Below are positions 16,856 through 25,303 of a stretch of 33,167 nucleotides of DNA, one piece after another; positions within the stretch are counted from its first letter, which is position 1; the number at the start of each line of letters is the position of its first letter. Origin of the DNA: an uncultured Clostridia bacterium (GTDB lineage Bacteria; Bacillota; Clostridia; Christensenellales; CAG-314); the NCBI GenBank assembly GCA_934294965.1, contig CAKRAM010000127.1, positions 1 to 33,167 of the forward strand, read 5' to 3'. Both the position numbers and the translations under genes were made by a program. Under the pieces are notes generated by a model. It was given only the letters and a program-made list of their open reading frames with translations, was not told where the DNA came from and did not search any database.

Positions 16856-17783
16856 AAATTTTGTAATTTTGCCCGACGTAAACTGCGATTTGGGCGAAAG
16901 TTTGCGTCACGAATACGACATCGAATACATCAACGGGCATATAAAAACGCCCGACGGAAAAGACGTTCCGGCTTTTTTGAGTTGGGACTCTATCTCTTCC
17001 GAGGAGTTTTACAAAAAACTTAAGGCTTCCCCGGACGAGTATTCCACTTCTCCGCCCAATATCGACGAGTGTATTGCCGTGTTTGAAGAATACGCCAAGC
17101 GCGGCATAGACGTGTTGGCGTTGTCCATTTCGTCCGGACTTTCCGGCGCGTATAACTTTATGTGCAGTGCGGCGCGAACCGTTACGGAAAAATATCCCGA
17201 TGTCAAAATCAGAGTGGTGGATTCTCGCCGTTTCAGTTCCGGTTTCGGACTTTTGGCAATTTATGCCTCAATTTTGCGCAGTCAAGGCAAAAACGTGGAC
17301 GAAGTTGCCGAGTGGTTAGAACAAAACAAAAACCGCGTTCACCAAGCAGGCTGGTTGGACGACCTTTCGTTTGTTGCCAAAAAGGGGCGCATTTCCCACG
17401 CCAAAGCGTTTTTCGGCACGCTGGTAGGCGTTAAACCCATCGGCGAGTTCGACTACGACGGCAGAACAACGCCCATCGGCAAAGCCAAAGGAGAAAAACA
17501 AGCCTACAAAGCGCTTTTGGGTTACATAGAAAAGACAATCGAAAACCCCGAGGGCCAAATAATTTTGATTGCAACTTCCGATCGCAAAAAGCAGGCGGAA
17601 GTTTACAAAAATATGATTGAGGAAAAATTCCATCCCAAAGCCGTTTTGGTGAACAGTGTGTATCCCTCTTGCGGAATCAACGTAGGTCCCGGGCTTATGG
17701 CTGCGTACTATTTCGGCAAGCCCATTTCGGCTGATTTGTCCGAGGAAAAGAAAATCCTTTCGGAATTGTTGTCGGCAAAGTAG
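16848..17783 (+). CDS. DegV family fatty-acid-binding protein (FakB-like)
   Basis: 311 codons, ATG 16848 after AAGGAG. It has the DegV pattern: N-terminal PDVNCDLGESL, YSTSPPNIDE (the TSQPS-like segment), ALSISSGLSGAYN, VVDSRRFSSGFG and the C-terminal YPSCGINVGPGLMAAYY. DegV proteins bind a single fatty acid and, as FakB, present it to the kinase FakA, which phosphorylates the carboxyl group. A FakA gene lies 1.8 kb downstream in the same run, which supports the FakB role. The partner PlsX/PlsY is not in the window. Chain preference cannot be predicted. Confidence 0.88.
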   Translation: MVKNFVILPDVNCDLGESLRHEYDIEYINGHIKTPDGKDVPAFLSWDSISSEEFYKKLKASPDEYSTSPPNIDECIAVFEEYAKRGIDVLALSISSGLSGAYNFMCSAARTVTEKYPDVKIRVVDSRRFSSGFGLLAIYASILRSQGKNVDEVAEWLEQNKNRVHQAGWLDDLSFVAKKGRISHAKAFFGTLVGVKPIGEFDYDGRTTPIGKAKGEKQAYKALLGYIEKTIENPEGQIILIATSDRKKQAEVYKNMIEEKFHPKAVLVNSVYPSCGINVGPGLMAAYYFGKPISADLSEEKKILSELLSAK

Positions 17784-17903
17784 GCGGCAGGCAAGTCATT
17801 TTGCCCAAAACCGCGGTCATATACTACAAAAAGGCGATTTGTGCCACGGCGAGGACAATTCGCACAAGCATATTTTGCCAAAATAACAAAAGGAGAAAAA
17901 GCC

Positions 17904-19553
17904 ATGAAGGTACTAAAAAGCAAAAAACAAATGTTCCTTTATGCATGTTCGGCATTCGGTGTAAACCTGCTTAACATCATAATGGGTTCGTTTTTGTGCA
18001 GCGCACTTATCGCAAAGGGATTCGGCGCCGACGCCATTGCCAATCAAACCTTTGCAGGCATCGATCTTGTCGTTGCAGGCGGTTGGGCGGCATTCAGTTT
18101 GGTTGCCAAAATCTTGGACGGCATAATCGATATTCCCATGGCGTCCTTTTCCGACAACCTAAAGTGCAAATGGGGGCGTAGACGTCCCACTATTTTAATC
18201 GGCTTGGTTGTGCTTATCGGTTCGTATGTTTCGTTTGCTTTGTTCACTCCGCAACACGGTGCAACTTGGCTTAACACAATTTACTACGGCATTGTGCTGT
18301 GCATTTTCTACTGCTCGTACACGCTTACGATGGTCAGTTACTACGCAACCTTTACGGAAATCGTCGACAACGAAAAGGACCGCAACTACATATCCAACGT
18401 CAAGTCGGTTTGCGACATCGTCTACTTTATCGTCGGCTACGTGGTTGTTGGTATGATGCTCAAAGGACTTAACATTCGCGCCGTATCCATGATACTGCTT
18501 CCGCTTGTTTTGTTTATGCTCATTCCGCTGTTTATGATAAAAGAGCCATCCACTCGTGACGAGGATGCGGCAGGCAACGTCGATCGTCCGCAAACGGTCA
18601 ACCTGATAAAATCCATCGGATACACCCTCAAAAACAAAGATTTTATCTGCTGGATGATTGTTTATTCCTTCCTTACGTTCGGCGTACAACTGTACCTCGG
18701 CGGAATAAACGAGTATTTTTCGGTTACGGGCATGAGCATGATTTACGTAATGGTGGCGGCATTCGCTCCCGTTCCGTTTACGTTGATGATCTACAACAAC
18801 CTTATCAAAAAGAAGGGCTTCCGCTTTGCCATTCAGTACGTGCTGTTGGTGTTCGGACTTTCCATGGCTGCGTTGTTTGCCGTGGCGTTTATGCCTAACG
18901 GTGTCGGCAAAACGATAATGTCCATTGTCGGCGGACTTATTTGTTCGTTCGCAGTGGGCGCAATTTTCTCGGTCGCGTATTCCATTCCGTCGCAGCTGGC
19001 AGCCGACGACGAAAAACGCACGGGCATTTCTCACTCGGCAATGTACTTTGCGGTGCAAGGTTTGTTTGCCGGCATTGCCAGCGGATTGGGCAGCGGCGTG
19101 GTTCTTACTGCGCTTAAAACCGCAAACGCCGTTATGTGGATGACATTGATTTCTTCAGTTGCGTGCGTGGTTGCGTTCGGCTTCACCTACATACTTCCGC
19201 AATCGATCGTTCGCCTCGGCAAAGAAGATAGTGGCGCGGAATCTCCCAAAAAAGAAGGCATGGTCAATGCGGTGTTGTCCGTTGCGCTTGCAGTGGTGGC
19301 AATCGGGCTCACAAATTTGGGCGTGGCAACGCTTTCCTCTCGCATCGCTCCCATAGTGATGTCGGTAATGTCGTTGGTGCTTGTTGCCGTCGGCACGCTT
19401 TTGGGACTTCACACAATCGAAAACTACATTCGTCGTAAAAACGATGCCGAAAAGCCCTTTGTGCCTTTCGTGGTCGGTTTGGTAGGCGCGTCTCTTTCTC
19501 TTTTGACGATTGTCTACTCGCTGTACGTGTTTATGACGGCTTGCCTTTTGTAA
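17904..19553 (+). CDS. GPH-type major facilitator transporter
   Basis: 549 codons. ATG 17904 with AGGAG upstream gives a proper cytosolic N terminus (MKVLKSKKQM) and fits better than the upstream in-frame start. About 12 or more hydrophobic helices. CKWGRRRPTILIG after the second or third helix is the loop motif of MFS_2, the glycoside-pentoside-hexuronide:cation symporters and relatives (MelB, and the eukaryotic MFSD2 lysolipid carrier). A Na+- or H+-coupled sugar symporter is the default call. Sitting between fakB- and fakA-like genes, a lipid or lipid-like cargo is worth considering. Confidence 0.8.
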   Translation: MKVLKSKKQMFLYACSAFGVNLLNIIMGSFLCSALIAKGFGADAIANQTFAGIDLVVAGGWAAFSLVAKILDGIIDIPMASFSDNLKCKWGRRRPTILIGLVVLIGSYVSFALFTPQHGATWLNTIYYGIVLCIFYCSYTLTMVSYYATFTEIVDNEKDRNYISNVKSVCDIVYFIVGYVVVGMMLKGLNIRAVSMILLPLVLFMLIPLFMIKEPSTRDEDAAGNVDRPQTVNLIKSIGYTLKNKDFICWMIVYSFLTFGVQLYLGGINEYFSVTGMSMIYVMVAAFAPVPFTLMIYNNLIKKKGFRFAIQYVLLVFGLSMAALFAVAFMPNGVGKTIMSIVGGLICSFAVGAIFSVAYSIPSQLAADDEKRTGISHSAMYFAVQGLFAGIASGLGSGVVLTALKTANAVMWMTLISSVACVVAFGFTYILPQSIVRLGKEDSGAESPKKEGMVNAVLSVALAVVAIGLTNLGVATLSSRIAPIVMSVMSLVLVAVGTLLGLHTIENYIRRKNDAEKPFVPFVVGLVGASLSLLTIVYSLYVFMTACLL

Positions 19554-19568
19554 AAACTAAAATAATTT

Positions 19569-19601
19569 TGTCGAAAAAAACGTTGCGCGTTTTTGGCGAC
19601 A
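19569..19601 (+). terminator. Hairpin between the transporter and fakA genes
   Basis: An inner stem AAAAACG/CGTTTTT with loop TTGCG lies inside an outer TGTCG/CGACA pairing. It could be a partial terminator or an mRNA-stabilising structure. fakA starts 22 bases later, so some read-through is expected. Confidence 0.35.
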
Positions 19602-19622
19602 GTAACTTGTACACAGGAATAT

Positions 19623-21326
19623 ATGAAAATCCAAAGAATAGACGGTGCTTTATTTGAAAAAATGGTTCGCGGAGGACTTGCAAACATAGCCCTTCACGAG
19701 CGCGAAATAAACGATATGAACGTGTTTCCCGTTCCCGACGGTGACACGGGCTACAACATGCGCCAAACGCTGGAAAACGGCATAAGCCATGCCGAATCGG
19801 ACAAGCATTTGGGCAACTACCTGAAACAGTTGTCCAAAGGAATGCTTTTGGGCGCAAGAGGCAATTCCGGCGTAATTTTGTCGCAATTGTTCCGCGGCTT
19901 TGCCGAGGAGTTGGAGCGGGATTCCCTCGCCGACGCGGGCGAAATCAAAAGCGCGCTGATTGCCGCTTACAAAACGGCTTATTCGGCGGTTGCTCATCCC
20001 GTGGAAGGCACAGTGCTTACCGTCGCGCGCGAAGGTATCGAAAACGTTTGCAGTCAAATTCGCAGGGGGACAACAGCCGACATGGTTTTTTCCATGTACC
20101 TTGCCGAAATGCGCAAGTCGGTTCGTCACACTCCGGAAATTTTGCGCACCCTAAAAGACGCCGGTGTGCTGGATAGCGGTGCTGTTGGATACATTGCCAT
20201 CGTGGACGGGATGACCAGAACGATGTTCGGGGAGGAAATTGCCCTTCGGACAACGGGCGAAAAATCCGCGACGACCATGCCTGCGGCTTTGCCTCAAACC
20301 GACGCCGACGACAACTTCGACTACGGTTACTGTATGGAATTTTTGTTGCAATTGCAAAATCGCAAACAGCCGGTGAGCAAATTCGATCGCGACGCGTTTG
20401 TTTCGGAATTGCAAAAAAACGGCAATTCAGTCGTGGCGATTGTAAACGACGGCATAGTAAAGGTGCATGTGCATACTTTTGTGCCGGAAGTGATAATGGC
20501 GTACGCGCACGGCTTTGGCGAATTTATTTCCTTCAAGTTGGACAATATGCAACTTCAAAGCAAACAATTCGAGCAGCGCGTGGGGCAAAAGCAAGTTGCC
20601 GCAACCACTGTCGAAAACGTTTACGCCGCGCCGGTAAATTACGCACCAATTCGGCACAAAAGTATGGCTATCGTTGCCGTTGCCGACGGTGACGGCGTAA
20701 CGGAAATCTTGCGAGGATGCGGTGCGGACGTTGTGATAAAGGGCGGCGCAACAATGAATACTCCGTCGGAAGAGTTTGTTAAGGCGTTCAAAATTTTGGA
20801 TGCCGACAAAATCGTGGTGTTGCCCAACAACGAAAACATCGTTTCTTCGGCGGCGCAGGCGGCGGAAATTTGCGGCATAAGCGACAAAACGGAAATCATT
20901 CCCACCGCGTCGGTGCTGGAAGGCTATTACGCTTTGGCGATGGGTACAAGCGACATAGAGGATACGGGCGAACGCATTGCCGCCATGAAGGACGGCGCAA
21001 GCGGAATAGTCACCGTGTGCGTTGCAAAAGCGGTAAAAAGTTATTCCGACGGCACGTTTTCCTGCAAGGCCGGGCAGTACATAGGGTTTATCGGCAAAAA
21101 GTTGGTATCTGCCGACGACGAAATGATAACCGCGCTGGAAAAAGCCATTGCCGCTACACCCGATTTGGACGAAAAAAGTTCGATGATAATTTTGAACGGC
21201 GCAAAAATCACCGATGAACGTCAGTCAAAAATCGACGAGCGACTTGAAAAACGCTTTTCGGATTTGAGCAGGGATTTTTTGTACGGAGGACAATCGGCGT
21301 ACGACGTTATCGTGGGCATTGTGTAG
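19623..21326 (+). CDS. fakA: Fatty acid kinase FakA (DAK2 domain)
   Basis: 567 codons, the usual FakA length. ATG 19623 follows AGGA and starts MKIQRIDGALF, typical for the family. The N-terminal DhaL/DAK2 nucleotide domain shows NVFPVPDGDTGYNM (D41 among the metal-binding Asp residues) and GARGNSGVILSQLFRGF. A middle linker and a DegV-like C-terminal domain follow, with KGGATMNTPSEEF. FakA phosphorylates fatty acids held by FakB/DegV proteins so that they enter phospholipid synthesis through PlsX. A DegV gene lies 1.8 kb upstream in the same run. Confidence 0.93.
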   Translation: MKIQRIDGALFEKMVRGGLANIALHEREINDMNVFPVPDGDTGYNMRQTLENGISHAESDKHLGNYLKQLSKGMLLGARGNSGVILSQLFRGFAEELERDSLADAGEIKSALIAAYKTAYSAVAHPVEGTVLTVAREGIENVCSQIRRGTTADMVFSMYLAEMRKSVRHTPEILRTLKDAGVLDSGAVGYIAIVDGMTRTMFGEEIALRTTGEKSATTMPAALPQTDADDNFDYGYCMEFLLQLQNRKQPVSKFDRDAFVSELQKNGNSVVAIVNDGIVKVHVHTFVPEVIMAYAHGFGEFISFKLDNMQLQSKQFEQRVGQKQVAATTVENVYAAPVNYAPIRHKSMAIVAVADGDGVTEILRGCGADVVIKGGATMNTPSEEFVKAFKILDADKIVVLPNNENIVSSAAQAAEICGISDKTEIIPTASVLEGYYALAMGTSDIEDTGERIAAMKDGASGIVTVCVAKAVKSYSDGTFSCKAGQYIGFIGKKLVSADDEMITALEKAIAATPDLDEKSSMIILNGAKITDERQSKIDERLEKRFSDLSRDFLYGGQSAYDVIVGIV

Positions 21327-21329
21327 GTT

Positions 21330-22268
21330 ATGATTGCATTGTATATTTGTTTGGGGATTATCGGGGCGTTTTTGCTGTTTTACGTGATTCCCAATATGTT
21401 TGTGGCGGCTGTGGTGTTCAACATATTGCTGGTGCGCACTAACAAAAAAAAGTGGTCGCGCACTTGCAGTTGGGACGATCCCGAGCAACAACGTATGTTT
21501 GACGAGGGCGAACAATGGGGCAAGGAAAACGATCGGTACCACCGCCAAGTTTCGGTAAAAAACGGCAGGCTCAAACTTGTGGGAGAGTACTTCGATTTCG
21601 GCTTCGACAAAACGGTAATCATCGTCCCCGGACGTATGGAAACCTGTGTATATTCCTACTTTTTTGCCGAACCGTACAAAAGGAGCGGTTACAACGTATT
21701 GGCAATCGACAACCGTTCGCACGGGCTTTCGGACGGAAAATATAACACGCTTGGCATGCAAGAATACAAAGATTTGCTGGTCTGGGCAAAGTTTTTGCAT
21801 GACGGCGGCGTGAAGAAAATTTGGTTTCACGGCATTTGTATCGGCGGTGCAACCGCGCTTAACGCTTTCACTGCAAAGGATGCCCCGGACTACTTGGAAG
21901 GTCTTACCGTGGACGGAACGTATTTGCATTTTGGGGATATGTTGGCGCGGAGAATCAAAGCGCGCAATCGCAAACCTCATCCATGCACGGAATTTGTCAT
22001 GTTCTACGAGTTTTTGATCAGCGGCAAAAACCCTGCAAAGCACGGTCCGATACATTACATAGACAAAATGAACAAGCCGATGTTGTTCTTGTACAGTCGC
22101 GAGGACGTGTATTCGCCGGAAGAAGCGGTAAACATGCTCTACGAAAAGTGTCCCGCACCCAAAAAGTTGGTGTGGTTCGACAAAGGCATACACTCCCACA
22201 TTCGGATAAATTCGCCCGAGTCCTACGACGCGGCAATCAGCGATTTTATCTCCCAAAACGCACAATGA
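21330..22268 (+). CDS. Alpha/beta hydrolase with a Cys at the nucleophile position
   Basis: 312 codons, ATG 21330, 3 bases after the fakA stop. The N-terminal hydrophobic helix (about 4-30) would anchor it in the membrane. The nucleophile elbow reads HGICIGGA, so residue 170 is Cys where most relatives have Ser (GxSxG). Asp in YSREDVYSP and His in GIHSHI are in the right places. A Cys nucleophile is known in dienelactone hydrolase, so the protein may be active with altered chemistry, but loss of activity cannot be excluded. It ends in an ATGA overlap with the deacetylase gene. Confidence 0.75.
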   Translation: MIALYICLGIIGAFLLFYVIPNMFVAAVVFNILLVRTNKKKWSRTCSWDDPEQQRMFDEGEQWGKENDRYHRQVSVKNGRLKLVGEYFDFGFDKTVIIVPGRMETCVYSYFFAEPYKRSGYNVLAIDNRSHGLSDGKYNTLGMQEYKDLLVWAKFLHDGGVKKIWFHGICIGGATALNAFTAKDAPDYLEGLTVDGTYLHFGDMLARRIKARNRKPHPCTEFVMFYEFLISGKNPAKHGPIHYIDKMNKPMLFLYSREDVYSPEEAVNMLYEKCPAPKKLVWFDKGIHSHIRINSPESYDAAISDFISQNAQ

Positions 22269-23152
22269 AAAAAGTCGCGTTTTTAACGATGGATGTCGAA
22301 ACGTTTTTCGATACCAGTTGCATTGCCGAAAAGGGCATACCGTATGACGGCGACTACGACGCCAAGCAAGGATTTGCGGATTTTGTGGATTTGCTGGATA
22401 GTTTCGGCGCAAAAGCAACGCTGTTTTTAACCGATTCGGTTTTGGACAGTTGGTCGGACGTAATTTCTCGCTGCGTCGGCGGCGGACACGAACTTGCGGT
22501 GCATGCGCTGGTTCATCGTTCGCCCGTGGGGCAAAAGGTCGAGGATTTTGTTTCGGAAATTTGTCAAATGCGGCAAAAAATTCAAGATAAATTCGGCGCG
22601 ACCGTAAGCGGCTATCGTGCGCCGTGTTTCGGCATAACCGACGAGCAACTAGTCGCGTTGCAAAACATCGGTTTTAGGTACGATTCCAGCGCCCTAAACT
22701 TCAAATCGGCGGCTCGCTCGGGCAACGTGGACTTGTCCGATTTTACCAAACTGTCCGATTGTGTTTACCAAAAGGACGACTTCTGGGAAATCAAGCCGCC
22801 CGTGGGCAAATGGTTGTTTGGCAAAATTCCCGTCGGCGGAGGCGCGTACTTGCGTATGATTCCTCGGTTTGCGGCAAAGTCGGTTCTAAAAAACCACCTC
22901 AAAATAGCCGATTCCTATGTGTTTTACGTTCATCCGTTCGAACTTACGACCTGCGACTATCCGCAAACAAAGTATCTTTCCGCAGGAGAAAGGCTGTTTG
23001 TAAACCGCGGACGCAAAACATATCTGGGATTTGTGGAAGAACTCGTAAAGTTGCTTGTTCAAAACGGGTACGAATTTAACACAATGAGCAACTACGTTTG
23101 GCAGTTAAGCAACAAAAAAGCAACCGCCACGCAATGTGACGGACGATATTAA
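22265..23152 (+). CDS. Polysaccharide deacetylase (NodB-type)
   Basis: 295 codons; ATG 22265 overlaps the upstream stop (ATGA). Features of carbohydrate esterase family 4 and PuuE-like enzymes: FLTMDVE near the N terminus (D10), the metal-binding pair in GHELAVHALVH (H80, H84), the GYRAPCFGI segment and a late HPFE. It lacks a signal peptide, so it acts in the cytosol or is exported by an unseen route. Expected chemistry is removal of N-acyl or O-acyl groups from a sugar or small amide. In this cluster, lipid-linked sugar precursors are a possible substrate. Confidence 0.82.
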   Translation: MKKVAFLTMDVETFFDTSCIAEKGIPYDGDYDAKQGFADFVDLLDSFGAKATLFLTDSVLDSWSDVISRCVGGGHELAVHALVHRSPVGQKVEDFVSEICQMRQKIQDKFGATVSGYRAPCFGITDEQLVALQNIGFRYDSSALNFKSAARSGNVDLSDFTKLSDCVYQKDDFWEIKPPVGKWLFGKIPVGGGAYLRMIPRFAAKSVLKNHLKIADSYVFYVHPFELTTCDYPQTKYLSAGERLFVNRGRKTYLGFVEELVKLLVQNGYEFNTMSNYVWQLSNKKATATQCDGRY

Positions 23153-23170
23153 ACTAAATTCGGGGCAAAA

Positions 23171-24289
23171 ATGAAATCGAAAAATCCATTCTTGTCGGGC
23201 TACAAAAAGTTTACCGATTTGCTGGATAAAGCCGACAAAAAATCAAAACTTGCGAAACTCATCGCTTCGGCAACGGGGCTGGGCATCGCTGCGGTGCTGG
23301 GCGCAATAACGTTGTACGATTCATTCTTTCCGCGGTACGAACGTCCGAATTACGCGTGCTATCCCGGCATGTACACCTATTCTTTGGCGCGCAAGTATGT
23401 GGAAAGGGAAGAGTTTATGTATTCCGTCGGCGACGTTAAACTAAAAGGCTACTACTACGAGGCATCTGGTCCCAAAGGGCTTGTGGTGGTCGTTCACGGA
23501 TTGCATGCCGGTGCCGACGACTATTTGCCCGTTATCGTATATTTTGTTCAACACGGATATTCCGTGTTTGCCTACGACGGACGCGGAACGTACGATTCCG
23601 AAGGTTCGTCCACCGTTGGCATGTGCCAGTCGCTGGTGGATTTGGACTGCACTCTGGGGTATATCAAAAGCAAAAAGAAGTTTAGTGATTTGCCTCTGTT
23701 TTTGTGGGGACACTCCTGCGGCGGCTATGCGGTAACGTCGGTTTTGGCTCTGCACAAAAACGTTGTTGCCTGCGCGGCGGTCGCGCCCGTCAACAACGCC
23801 TATACCCTTATTTTGGAAAAAGGCGATCAGTATGCAGGATCGTTGGCGGCGGAAGGTCTTCCCAAAACGTTTTTGGATGCCTATCAAAAGGAATTGTTCG
23901 GCAAATATGCCGATTGTTCGGGCGTTGACGGCATCAATTCGACGGATATTCCCGTTTTTATTGCGCACGGCACGGAAGATAACGTAATATCCTTTTCGGC
24001 GCAATCGGTTATCGCGCACAGGGAGGAAATAACAAATCCCAACGTCAAGTACTATATCACGGACGGCGTTTTGGGTGGACACGACAGCATTTGGCATTCC
24101 GAACGGGCAACAAAGTATAAAAAGCAAATCGAGGAGCAACTGTCGCAACTTAAAAGAGACAAAGCGGAAAAGGACAAATTGGAAGAATTTTACAAATCCG
24201 TAGACAACGAACTGTACAGCGAAGTTAACGACGAATTGATGGATAATATTATAAAAATGTTTAACAAAGCCGCAAACAATCTAGGCTAG
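23171..24289 (+). CDS. Alpha/beta hydrolase, lysophospholipase-like
   Basis: 372 codons, ATG 23171. One hydrophobic segment at about 35-55 anchors the catalytic domain. Motifs are VVVVHGLHAGADDY (oxyanion region), GHSCGGY (S182), IAHGTEDNVISF (Asp) and LGGHDSIWH (His). The C-terminal 50 residues are highly charged and probably helical. It resembles monoacylglycerol lipase or lysophospholipase proteins. It is the third alpha/beta hydrolase in the acyl-lipid run, and the three are not close copies of one another. Confidence 0.8.
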   Translation: MKSKNPFLSGYKKFTDLLDKADKKSKLAKLIASATGLGIAAVLGAITLYDSFFPRYERPNYACYPGMYTYSLARKYVEREEFMYSVGDVKLKGYYYEASGPKGLVVVVHGLHAGADDYLPVIVYFVQHGYSVFAYDGRGTYDSEGSSTVGMCQSLVDLDCTLGYIKSKKKFSDLPLFLWGHSCGGYAVTSVLALHKNVVACAAVAPVNNAYTLILEKGDQYAGSLAAEGLPKTFLDAYQKELFGKYADCSGVDGINSTDIPVFIAHGTEDNVISFSAQSVIAHREEITNPNVKYYITDGVLGGHDSIWHSERATKYKKQIEEQLSQLKRDKAEKDKLEEFYKSVDNELYSEVNDELMDNIIKMFNKAANNLG

Positions 24290-24302
24290 GAGGTATATTG
24301 TT

Positions 24303-24815
24303 ATGTCGTATTGCAGAAAATGCGGAAAAAAGTTGGAAGATAATGCCGAATTGTGCGAAAACTGTCGCAACGAAGAACTTGTGTTCGGGGACGGCTCGGA
24401 AGAAGTTACATCGGCAGTAAGCCAAGAGGGCAAAAAGGACGGCTTCGTAAAAGCGTTGCTATCGGTAATTTTGCCGTATGCGGCAAGTGTGCTTTTCGGC
24501 GTGGTTTTGGGCGTTATCATCGGATTTGGACTTTTGGATACTTTGCAAAAAGCCGGTATCGTTATCGTCGGCATGGTGTTCATTGCTCCTATGGTGATAT
24601 CGATTATTTTCGGCATCCAATCCATAAAAACATTTGTGCGCAATAAACGCGAAGGTAGGGCAAAACCGATTGCCACTCTTGTGTTGGGCATAATAGGTCT
24701 TGCAACGTCGGCAAGCAGCGTTATTATGTTTGTTTTAACTCTTGCCTATTATGTTTTGGCTGGTTCGCTTCCGAATTTCGTCGTTCCGTATCTGAACGGA
24801 TTGCTTGCGCGATAG
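24303..24815 (+). CDS. Zinc-ribbon membrane protein of unknown function
   Basis: 170 codons, with an excellent ribosome binding site (AGGAGG about 10 bases upstream of ATG 24303). The N-terminal zinc ribbon YCRKCG...LCENC (C4, C7, C18, C21) is followed by a charged linker and three or four hydrophobic helices (from about residue 50). This arrangement is common in Bacillota proteins annotated only as zinc-ribbon or DUF4190-like. It is the last gene of the run; the adjoining intergenic hairpins follow. Role unknown. Confidence 0.75.
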   Translation: MSYCRKCGKKLEDNAELCENCRNEELVFGDGSEEVTSAVSQEGKKDGFVKALLSVILPYAASVLFGVVLGVIIGFGLLDTLQKAGIVIVGMVFIAPMVISIIFGIQSIKTFVRNKREGRAKPIATLVLGIIGLATSASSVIMFVLTLAYYVLAGSLPNFVVPYLNGLLAR

Positions 24816-24880
24816 AATTGATAAAACAAGCATGTACGCTCTACACAACCGAGCGTTCCTGGAAAAGAGAAAAAAGCCAC

Positions 24881-24951
24881 CTTTTCGGCAATTACCGAAA
24901 AGCAAAGAAACTCATAAAAGAACAAAATGCACCGAAAACAATTTCGGTGCA
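24881..24951 (-). terminator. Two neighbouring hairpins between converging genes
   Basis: CTTTTCGG/CCGAAAAG (24881-24888 with 24895-24902) and TGCACCGAAA/TTTCGGTGCA (24928-24937 with 24942-24951). Read on the - strand each is followed by a T-rich stretch, fitting termination of the decayed - strand gene. They may also stop transcription from the zinc-ribbon gene. Confidence 0.5.
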
Positions 24952-24986
24952 ATTTGCTTGTAAAACTTTGTAAGTGCAATTTTTGT

Positions 24987-25280
24987 CTACTTTTTCTTGC
25001 GGATTTCGGCAATTTTCAAAGCGGATTCCTTGTCGATAACTTCAATACCGTTTTTCTCGGCAATTTGCGCTATTTGCAGCAGGGCGGCTTTCAAAAACGG
25101 TCCGGGAATTTTTACGTACAATTAGCAGATTTCCTTTGTTAAGCGAACGTTGGTTTCCAATCTTTCGGCGCAGTACAACACGCTGCCCATGCCGGCGGCG
25201 TTGCTTTCGGCAATTTTTTCCGCCGTTGGTAAAAATCCCTCTAACTTTTTGTAACGTATGAAGTTTGGTATATAATGCAA
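24987..25280 (-). pseudogene. Decayed or interrupted small gene
   Basis: On the - strand a single frame reads from about TTG 25280 to TAG 24987-24989, interrupted only by TAA at 25122-25124. The two parts (about 52 and 44 codons) look like protein: GFLPTAEKIAESNAAGMGSV in the first, IPGPFLKAALLQIAQIAEKN and a Lys-rich end in the second. No intact start with a ribosome binding site is visible, and the 5' end runs into the amidohydrolase promoter. I do not recognise the family. It may be a remnant gene, or two fragments of one. Confidence 0.35.
25249..25276 (+). promoter_or_regulatory. Promoter of the amidohydrolase gene
   Basis: TTGTAA (25249-25254), 16-bp spacer, TATAAT (25271-25276). Initiation near 25283 gives a 20-nt leader containing TGGAGG. 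Confidence 0.6.
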
Positions 25281-25303
25281 TAAAAAGAGTGTGGAGGCGT
25301 TCT

